Origin: Chiridota heheva
Taxonomy: Eukaryota; Echinodermata; Holothuroidea; Apodida; Chiridotidae
DNA length: 64,000 bases
NCBI GenBank assembly: GCA_020152595.1
Contig: JAIGNY010004475.1
Location: forward strand, 1,974,001-2,038,000
Direction: 5' to 3'
This document shows positions 56,401 to 64,000 of this stretch, one piece after another. Position numbers and translations under genes: made by a program. Below the pieces are notes generated by a model, which worked only from the letters and a program-made list of their open reading frames with translations, searched no databases and had not been told where the DNA came from. The stretch's first letter is position 1; every line of letters starts with the position of its first letter.

Positions 56401-59400
56401 ATTTCATCAAAATCCAATTAATAGTTAATGAGATATCTTGATGGCAAACAAGAGGTGAAAACATAACCTCCGTCCAACTTTGTTGGCAGAGGTAATGATT
56501 GAAAACTGACTGTGAATTGGGGCTCTGAGTAATTGTTAATCTTTCAAAGCCCATCAGATTTCAAGATCAAAGGACCGACATATGTGATAATTCCAAAGCA
56601 ATTTAAAGACTCACTGTCATCAAAAAAAGCTTTTGCTGGTTTATCGAATATCTGCTGTATATACGACAATGATAGCAAGGACAACATGATTCCCCTACAG
56701 GACAACCATAACTGCAGCAGGCTTTGCCTGTGGACAAGTTACCTTCTGTGTGATTTGTCAAATTTAGTCTGTAGCCTTTATTTATTCATTTTATTCATTT
56801 ATTCCCAAACTGATAATACAAAAGCTTTGCAATACATAAAGAAACTGATATGATTCGAAAGATTTTGAAAATGTACTGTATATACAAATGGTTTTTTTTA
56901 CAACGCAGACCTACTGAAGCTGACAAAAAAAAAACTGAAGGAAAATACTAATGGTATGAAACTCAAAAAAAAAAAAAATACTCTTCACTCCAAAAGTGTA
57001 GACAGAACATTGCTGAACACCACTTCCCTTTATTAACAGGCTCAAAGTCATGTATCAAATTTTGTTTCAAAAACAATATTGAGGAGTACATACATAAGCA
57101 TGTCAACCCCTCACACACACATTAACAAATATATTGGTATTGTGTTGTGATGTAGTCAGTTCAAATGTATTGCACGTATTATCTTGTTTTTGAGACATTC
57201 TTCATGTTTTGGTGACAGGTGATCTTGCTCAGTCTGTGAGGAACTTGACAAAGCTCCACTTTGGGTTGTACTATTCTCTGCCAGCTTGGTTTCATCCCTA
57301 TTTCCAGGAGGACATTGCCAACAATTATACGACCAACAACTATGCTACTGTAAGTTAGGTCTAGGAATATCTTATACTTTTAGCCCTTGTTGGACACACA
57401 ACAGAAAGGGCCCAGGGACCTGCTTTCTCTGAATTGAGAACTTTTAGCTCTTGTTGGACAAACTGAGAAAGGGAACCTGAATTTCTCTCAATTGATAACT
57501 TTTAAGCCTTGTTGCAAACGCCCAGAAAGGGAACCTGCATTTCTCTCAATTGAGAATTTTTAACTGTTGTTGGACACACCCAGAAAGGGAAGCTGCATTT
57601 CTCTCAATTGAGAACTTTTAACTGTTGTTGGACACACCCAGGAAGGGAACATGTGTTTCTCCTAATTGAGAACTTTGAACTCTTGTTGGACATACCCAAC
57701 AAGGAGACCTGCATTTCTCTCAATTCATAACTTTTAACCCTTGTTGGACACCCCGATAAAGGGACCTTGCATTTCACTCCATTTAGAACTTTTAACTCTT
57801 GTTAGACACATCCAGAAAGGGAACCTGCGTTTCTCTCAATTGAGAACTTTTAACTTTTGTTGGACACATCCAGAAAGGGAACCCACATTTCATTTAATTT
57901 AGAACTTTGAACCTTTGTTAGACACACCCAGAAAGGGGATATGCAATTGAGACCCACCCGTTTTATTCAATTTAGAACTTTACACTTTTGTTGGACACAC
58001 CCAGCAAGGGAAACCTGTATTGTGCTCAGTTTGAAAATGATGAGAATATCATTTACTTTCCAATGTTGATTTGGGGTATGGTTAAGATCCATAACCTTTT
58101 TGTCAGAATCAGTTATTCTCCGTTAGCAATTTGCGTTACATTATTAACAATGATTGATTTAAATAGGACTGCCTATTCATACATAATACATTTTCACAAA
58201 AGTTTCATATCAATATCTGAAAATTCTGAAGGCTGTAAATTGGTCAGATTTGTAACCGATTTTGACCAAAAGTGTTAATACATTAATGATTTTTATGGGA
58301 TTCTTGGTCAATAATTCAGCTAATACAGTGTCTCTTTTACTTATCCTTAAATGATTAATTGTTGATTTTGTTCTTATTTGCATACAGGAGGTCTCCATGC
58401 CCATGCTGAAGGAGATGGTTGAGAAGTACAAACCTGAAGTATTGTGGGTAGATGGTGTGAGAAAGGGTGTCACAGACAAGTACTGGGACAGCTTGAATTT
58501 TCTTACATGGCTGTACAATCAAAGGTACAGTAGGTTGAGCTATTTCCTGTTACGTTGGATGAATATTCATGAGCGCAAGGATTTTGAAGCTGGGGGTGCA
58601 TGGGAGTGGCAGTTTTGTCTTATGAAGGGCAAAACATCTATTAATCTGACACAATATGTTACTTGACAACACTTTGGGGAGTCACTTGACACCACTTTGT
58701 GGAGTCACTTGACAACATGTTTTTGAGGAAAGTGAGGGACAAAGCGGTATCGTGGGGGGAAAATGTCCACGTAGTGCTGCCACTGTTCATGAGGTGAATT
58801 GCTTATTGATTTTCTACTTTTGTCAAGTTCATTTGAGTGTGACATAAATGCTGTGTTTAGATTTCATGAAGATGGAGAGCTCATGAACAATTTTTTGCAA
58901 CTTATGACTTTTTGTGCACATAAAATTTCTCTCATTCTCCCCCTGGTCTCTTTCCTTACTACCTCTAAAATGATCTGACCTCTCAGGCACAATTTGACCT
59001 TCGTTGTCGTGGTGCCGTTAAGACCTCATCAAACAAACAAACAAACAAAAAATGGCGGAAATAAGGTAGTTAAATGACATAATCATTTGGTAAATGATGA
59101 ATTATTCAGTTAAATGACATAATCATTTAGTAAATGATGAATTATTCACAATTTTTTAATGAACTTTTTTTTTCAAAAAAGATTGTTAAATACAAACAAA
59201 CATTGAAAAACATTGTTTTTAATAAAGTCAATTCCAGTATTGTGTTAAATTAATAAAAGTAAATTTTAATATCATTTGTTAAATTATTAAAGTCAATTTT
59301 AATATGATTTGTTAAACCTTTTTTGTAAAGTTTATTTCAACTTTTCCAATTTAATTTATTAAAAAAAGTCACTGGGAGGCCTGTGATTTGTTATGAAAAT

Positions 59401-59583
59401 CATTTGTTCATGCCATAATGTCAAGGTTCCTTATTAATTATTTGGATTGATTAATTGATTGATTGATTTATCCCCTACAATGCAGCCCAGTAAAAGATTA
59501 TGTAGTAACCAATGATAGATGGGGCTATGGTGATGTCTGTAAGCATGGTGGATTTTTGACCTGCGGAGATAGACACAACCCAA
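53107..59583 (+). CDS. alpha-L-fucosidase-like (GH29) paralog, exons 1-5, divergent active site
   Basis: GH29 glycosidase relative. Exons are 53107-53459, 53810-53916, 57219-57349, 58388-58524 and 59486-59583, all GT-AG and all in frame with no stop. Residues 1-20 form a signal peptide ([14 protein letters not shown]). Retained: FVHW (47-49), KHHEGW (125-130), [20 protein letters not shown] with the presumed nucleophile Asp219, NDRWG and HGGF. Changed: HWG reads HWS, the SEWFWW segment reads [11 protein letters not shown], and DGDWE reads DGVRK. It may bind fucose without normal catalysis, or act on another substrate; this is inference. Later exons were not found up to 64000. A gypsy relic lies just upstream. 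Confidence 0.9.
53810..53916 (+). CDS. fucosidase 2 exon 2
   Basis: 107 bp. Encodes [33 protein letters not shown]. Acceptor AATCAG, donor GTAGGT. Confidence 0.92.
54000..54262. repeat. inverted partner of 13298-13545
   Basis: Reverse complement of the repeat upstream of fucosidase 1 (TACCTCCGCTTTCCGTTTAG ... GGAAAGAGCTTGCACACTTG). Lies in fucosidase 2 intron 2. Confidence 0.85.
54265..55400. other. fucosidase 2 intron 2, nothing recognised
   Basis: Non-coding; no repeat noticed by eye. Confidence 0.4.
55405..56330. repeat. dispersed repeat copy, interrupted by MITE
   Basis: Same-orientation copy of 10695-11290. The match breaks at 55546 and resumes at about 56060. Right of it, 56390-56500 resembles the 11400-11830 tandem units (GAGATATCTTGATGGCAAAC, GTCCAACTTTGTTGG). 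Confidence 0.8.
55546..56051. mobile_element. hAT-type MITE, 506 bp
   Basis: Ends AGGGGTCA and TGACCCCT are inverted. Flanks GGCCATAC (55538-55545) and GCCCACAC (56052-56059) are an 8-bp target duplication with two mismatches. The empty site is seen in the repeat copy near 10890. No coding content. Confidence 0.72.
57219..57349 (+). CDS. fucosidase 2 exon 3
   Basis: 131 bp. Encodes [31 protein letters not shown]. Two N-x-T sites (NLT, NYT). Acceptor GACAG, donor GTAAGT. Confidence 0.92.
57372..58015. repeat. minisatellite, about 58-bp unit (fucosidase 2 intron 3)
   Basis: About eleven copies of AACTTTTAACTCTTGTTGGA, CACACCCAGAAAGGGAACCT, GCATTTCTCTCAATTGAG. It begins about 20 bases after the exon 3 donor. 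Confidence 0.95.
58388..58524 (+). CDS. fucosidase 2 exon 4
   Basis: 137 bp. Encodes [20 protein letters not shown], then NFLTWLYN. The Asp in VDG is retained; the following E/D-W-E is replaced by V-R-K. Acceptor CATACAG, donor GTACAG. Confidence 0.92.
58980..59052 (+). repeat. SINE tail fragment
   Basis: GTGCCGTTAAGACCTCATC followed by (CAAA)n resembles the GACGTTAAAC...CAAACAAAG end of the SINE at 18636. Weak, diverged. Confidence 0.4.
59486..59583 (+). CDS. fucosidase 2 exon 5
   Basis: 98 bp. Encodes [20 protein letters not shown] then [12 protein letters not shown]. Acceptor AATGCAG, donor GTAAGT; ends in phase 1. Confidence 0.9.
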
Positions 59584-59589
59584 GTAAGT

Positions 59590-61035
59590 AATCAGTTCAG
59601 TTTTTAAAGAGAGTGGTACATTTCCTCCTTTTGCCATTGAGTGTGTTATTGTGTATGAGTTTTGCAACACAACTATTAATTTAATTGAAAATATATGGGA
59701 TTTTCTTTGATTCCTTGTTTTAAAATAAATGAGCTAAATTGTGACTCAGAGAGCATAGGCTGACAGTAAGAACTATGTTACAATACATTCACAGTGTGAA
59801 TACATGTGTAAGCGAGCAGAGCTAGCGTCATGGCACGTAGGTTGTTTGTCCACTCCTCCAGTGGCGTGGTAGGAGGAAGGGTGGGGAGAGGGGGGGGGGG
59901 GGGGAATCAGCGTTCTGAGGGGGCACCAAAACTGTCTTGGGAAAAAAAATTAGGCCCTGAAAAGATTGAATGAATTTGTTGTACAGAAACCAAAAACAAA
60001 CAACAGAAAATGTTTAACAAAAACTTAGCTTACTTAATGGATCCATATTTAACTAACATTCATGCAATAGGACTTGGCTTCTTCTCTGTCATTGCAGTGA
60101 GCACTCCTCGAAGAGCCATGTTTTAATGGGGTACCCACTTCCAAGCTAACATGCTCCTTTGCAGGGGGAATGCCATAACAAGGGGGAGATATCATAGTTA
60201 TTCACACAGCATGTGATCATTCTTCACTAAATCAAAGCAAAACATGTCCACAAGAACTCTGTAAATACAACACAAGTCTTTTACAAAGATTAAATTAGCT
60301 CAGACAGGCTAATATTATAGCGCACAACTGCTGCAAGCTGGAGGATGAGGGATTGTTCTCGCTGATAGTAATTGGCCAGAGAACACATCTTTAAAACTGA
60401 CTGAATGCACAAATGTCAGCTTCACTTCTTACAGGCTACATAACTACCTTCCCCAAGTATTTCTCAATAGACAATTACACAGTGTTTAGTCAGTTATCCC
60501 TAATCAGTTATCCCTGCAATTAACAATTTTTAAGCTCTTTCTATGCATTTTTAACAGGAAGTACACATATTCCTAGAAATAAACACATTTCCATATTAGG
60601 AGTAAATATTTGCCGTAGCTTACTATGGTGATCCAAGAAATAAACAGATGTCAGAGTGACATCACAGCCCATTCATAACTTTTCTCCCTCAAATATACCA
60701 AAATATCAACAAATGTCATTCTTAAGAGGTATCCATACCATTCCTGACCTCCTTTGAGGCGTATCAATCTTGTATTTCCAATGAGTTGTCTCAAGGACCT
60801 TAACATAAAGGGGTCACTGAATCGTATCTGGACATCCAAAATCATCGGGTGCATGTGAAAACATCCTGATGTTTTATCGACAATTTTGCCAATGTACTAT
60901 TTTGATAATTGGGTATGTAAACATATACGGGTATGGGGAGGGTACTAGTATTTGGAGTGTTAGTCTTAGTCTGTTTTTCATCCTGCAGCTGATGAAGCTG
61001 TACCTTCAAAGAGCCATTAGTCAACTGACTTACCT
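59590..61035. other. fucosidase 2 intron 5, no exon seen
   Basis: Contains a G-run near 59890-59905. No GH29 C-terminal exon recognised on the plus strand. Confidence 0.4.
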
Positions 61036-61295
61036 CTACAGAACTTCCTGGGTTCTTACCTCTACATAACTCCCTCGGTTCTTATCTCTACAGAACTCCC
61101 TGGGTTCTTACCTCTACAGAACTCCCTGAGCTCTTACCTCTACAGAACTCCCTGGGTTCTTATCTCTACATAACTCCCTGGATTCTTACCTCTACATAAC
61201 TCCCTGGGTTCTTACATCTACAGAACTCCCTGGGTTCTTACCTCTACAGAACTCCCTGGATTCTTACCTCTACAGAACTGCCTGGGTTTACACCT
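61036..61295. repeat. minisatellite, 26-bp unit
   Basis: About ten copies of TTCTTACCTCTACAGAACTC CCTGGG. Confidence 0.95.
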
Positions 61296-61309
61296 TCTGT
61301 GTCGACAAG

Positions 61310-61808
61310 GTATAACTCACCATGCCTCTTATGTTTACCTAACGATACCGCATGACTGTTCAAATTTACAATCCTAATTGGGCCCGTCCCTTACTCACCT
61401 TCACTAATGTTCTAGCTACCAGAACGTTTTTGGGCAACAAACTTGTGTCTATCGATTCAACATAAGCCAAATATTCTTTACCACCAGGACAATTCCTACA
61501 AAGAGCCAAAAATAATCATTTCCTTACCCTCTGGTATCGTAACAGGTTTATCATCAACCACCCTCACATACCCAACTACCAGACTCAGAAGCAAAGTTCA
61601 ACTTGGCCTCGACTGACCTTAAGGTTTTGCACCAAGTTTTATTTTTGACTGTATGTGACTGCTTGAAATAACTTGGACTAAAAGCCCCAAGCAACAAATC
61701 TCTACATTTGCTAATTACACTCATACCAAGGAGCACTGGATCTCTAGAAATAGCATTATCAACATACTTTACCTTCCTTGAATTTGTCCCTAGTATTTCA
61801 ATATCCAT
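61310..61808 (-). pseudogene. third gypsy-type relic (protease to RT linker)
   Basis: The minus strand encodes VLLGMSVISKCRDLLLGAF, typical of the end of a gypsy protease region. In shifted frames PGGKEYLAYVESIDTSLLPK, NVLVARTLVKVSKGRAQLG and VNLNSHAVSLGKHKRHGELY follow, typical of the stretch before the reverse transcriptase. Several frame breaks. It lies in the intron 5 region of fucosidase 2, opposite strand. Confidence 0.65.
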
Positions 61809-61811
61809 TTT

Positions 61812-63220
61812 TAATGTAAAAATGTCCTTTAGGAACTAATAAATGAATATTGAACCCAAAAAGGATAAAACCATGAGTGAACATTCAATAAAACACAGAA
61901 AACCAATATATGAGGATACCGGAAAACTTTTGAGTATTCTGATAGAATAGCAATAACAATGTGGTCTGAGATTTATGTAGAAATATCAACACAAATTATA
62001 TGTTTAAGATAACTTACAGATTTGGATCCAGTAACTAATATAACTGTAAAACCTGTGTACACACTTAAATAAATCTAGAGTTTATTTGAGAAAGCTTCCG
62101 CTCTAATTCACTTGGATGGTGGACCTGTAGACATCTCTTCTCTGTCGTTGAAACACAGGAATACAGTTCTATGTTTATTTCGGCACAAAAATATAGTCCT
62201 TGCATGTATTAATCAGAATAATAGTTTCAGTCTCTGGAACGGTGTATAATGATCAGATGATTGAAAATAAAGTTATTTCTGATGCTTTTAATGTCCTGCT
62301 TCAGTACAGTGGTTTACACAAATCTAGCTTCTCACAAGATGGTGATGGAAAATATCAAAACAATTATTTAAAGTTGTTAGTTCTGCCCATGAACTGCAGA
62401 GTAGGAAAAGGTTCAAGTGAAACAAAGTATAATTGCGAATTCAAGCTGCAAAAACTTTCGGGTGAATATTGTCTGGAACAAGACTCAATAATTTCTTCAG
62501 TCAACAGATATTGTACTTGGTTGATGGTTTCGATATCTTTTTTTTTTACAGCGAAGTTTAAAGAGTTTAAGTTTTGCTCTACTAGTACATATATTACTAC
62601 AAGCGTACATATGTTACTAGCCACATCACTCGTTTAACATCATTTCTGCGATGCGTGACAATATTTTATGATTGTTTTATTGCATTGCGTTGGAATAGAA
62701 AGAAAGCAAACACTTTATAATTCTTGTAAGTTAAGATTTATTCTTGTAACATACAATTCTGAAACAGAAACAGTCTGCAATTGGTAATATTATGAAAATC
62801 CATACCCAGGTTGTATTTTCGCAACTGGGTAAGAACACAATCGGTCGGGTACCCGTATATTTTGGGTACCTGTGTAAACACCACAAGCATGTTTACTATA
62901 AGGAGAAATTTCAGCTCCTTACACAGGAATTACGAATACTGTGTTCATTTCAAGACTACTGGCAGTTGGCTTAAATTCTTGCAAACTCACTTATCTAACC
63001 TTTCCGTTGATCTGAACTACTTCCATTCTGGATATTTCAGACATAGTGAAGGCTTACTGTACTTTTGTTAAAGGTCTTATATTGGTTCAAAAGAGTTAAA
63101 ATGTGAGCAGATCAGTTTTGATCCCCTCATTAATGAAGTTGGTGAAGAGGGGATATTGCTTCCTTACTGTTTGCCTGTTTGTTCGTCCATCCACATTTAT
63201 TGTCCGTCCGGCCTCTTGCA
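61812..63220. other. no gene recognised
   Basis: AT-rich. Open frames here show no family resemblance. Confidence 0.4.
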
Positions 63221-63224
63221 TTGT

Positions 63225-64000
63225 TCAACTACTGAGGAACACGTCTGCCCGAAGAAGGGAATTCCAACTATTTTTATGAAAATAAATTTATATAAAGGAG
63301 ACTTGCTGTGAAAGAGTAAAGAACAAATGCATTCCAGACTTGAATAGCAATTAAAGGATTTGTTTTGGCATGAAAAAAGCAGAACAATAGAGCTGAACAC
63401 TCAATAGAATTTATGATTAGTGTCTTGGAAATGAATAGCAAAAGACACAATGCATTTCAGACATGAATAGCAATTAAAGAATTTGTTGGGTGGAAAAAAA
63501 ACCAGAACAATAGATCTGATGACTCAATAGAATTTATAAGTAAGTGTTGTGGGAATGAATAGCAAAAAAAACCTGTCTTCGCTTGAATAGAGTGGAAACA
63601 GAATAGACTTAGATAATCTCCAATTTAATCTGCAATGAATTTTTATTCTGATTTGGTAGATAGATCAGCCCTATCTGGTTTATAAGGGGGAAAAAATGAG
63701 CATGTTTTTATTGGGAGTGATATATTTAAGTTAAGGGAGAGGGGGAGCTGTGGTGCAATGATGTAAGTAACGGTAATAGAAAAGGTTGGAATGATAAGTT
63801 GGTTAGGAGTGTATTTGGTAGATGAGTGGATGGCAAAAGGTGGATTTTGTTAATTGGTGAATGGATGATGGTAGGTGAATGGATGATGATAGGTAAATGG
63901 GGGATGGTAGGTGAATGAGGATGGTATGTGAACGAGGCATGTTGGGGAATAGAGGATGGTAGATAAACGGAGGATGGCAGGTGAAGAGGGATGGTGCATG
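63225..64000. repeat. inverted copy of 14250-15065, running off the window
   Basis: Reverse complement of the segment upstream of fucosidase 1. Has an extra internal duplication of about 125 bp (units with GAACAATAG-TCTGA-ACTCAATAGA at 63385 and 63505) and ends in the GGTGAATGGATGATGGTA minisatellite. Confidence 0.85.

Noticed and set aside
60651..60854. Minus-strand open frame with GGQEWYGYLLR
   Set aside because: Considered as a missing gene piece but it matches no GH29 segment, and it is on the wrong strand for fucosidase 2.

Overview
The window looks like nuclear DNA of a marine invertebrate, most plausibly an echinoderm. Genes are split into short exons by kilobase-scale introns with GT-AG borders, the DNA is AT-rich, and there are many tRNA-headed SINE fragments, minisatellites, Ty3/gypsy, hAT, piggyBac-like and Jockey-like LINE remains. 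No bacterial operon, rRNA, tRNA gene or CRISPR array was seen. The echinoderm assignment is an inference from overall character and was not tested by any search.

Three host gene loci can be supported. (1) A GH29 alpha-L-fucosidase on the minus strand: exons 1-4 lie at 11914-12305, 3634-3740, 2230-2360 and 719-851, and the rest lies beyond the left edge. Its catalytic motifs are canonical, but exon 4 is one base short and runs into a stop. (2) A complete six-exon aquaglyceroporin on the minus strand (42976 down to 34756, 276 aa) with an unusual first pore motif, NPT instead of NPA. (3) A second GH29 fucosidase on the plus strand: exons 1-5 at 53107-59583, with the remaining exons beyond the right edge or not recognised. 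It has the same exon sizes and phases as the first but a heavily altered active site. A single orphan fucosidase 3' exon (30154-30315, plus strand, also one base short) marks a third copy. The two main fucosidases are therefore paralogs with their 5' ends facing each other across about 41 kb that contains the aquaporin.

Most of the rest is repeats and mobile DNA. From left to right: a LINE ORF1 relic (2.6-2.9 kb); a TTAA-flanked piggyBac-like element with two coding exons (4.3-7.0 kb); minisatellites (7.3-8.4, 13.6-14.6 and 15.5-16.0 kb); a head-to-head SINE hairpin (18.8 kb); a Jockey-like LINE with a nested TA-flanked MITE (19.1-20.8 kb); a 987-bp solo LTR with a 5-bp target duplication inserted in a minisatellite (24.5-25.5 kb); SINEs (26.2 and 37.8 kb); a (TA)n(GA)n tract (32.9-33.2 kb); a hAT transposon with a perfect 8-bp target duplication inside an aquaporin intron (38.15-39.86 kb); an unexplained octamer cluster in a duplicated block (44.2-46.1 kb); a decayed Ty3/gypsy element (46.2-51.4 kb); a second gypsy relic abutting fucosidase 2 (51.8-52.9 kb); a 506-bp hAT MITE (55.5-56.1 kb); a 58-bp minisatellite (57.4-58.0 kb); and a third gypsy relic (61.3-61.8 kb).

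Functionally, the fucosidases would be secreted or lysosomal glycan hydrolases and the aquaporin a membrane water/glycerol channel. Nothing in the sequence links the two in one pathway; they appear to be neighbours only.
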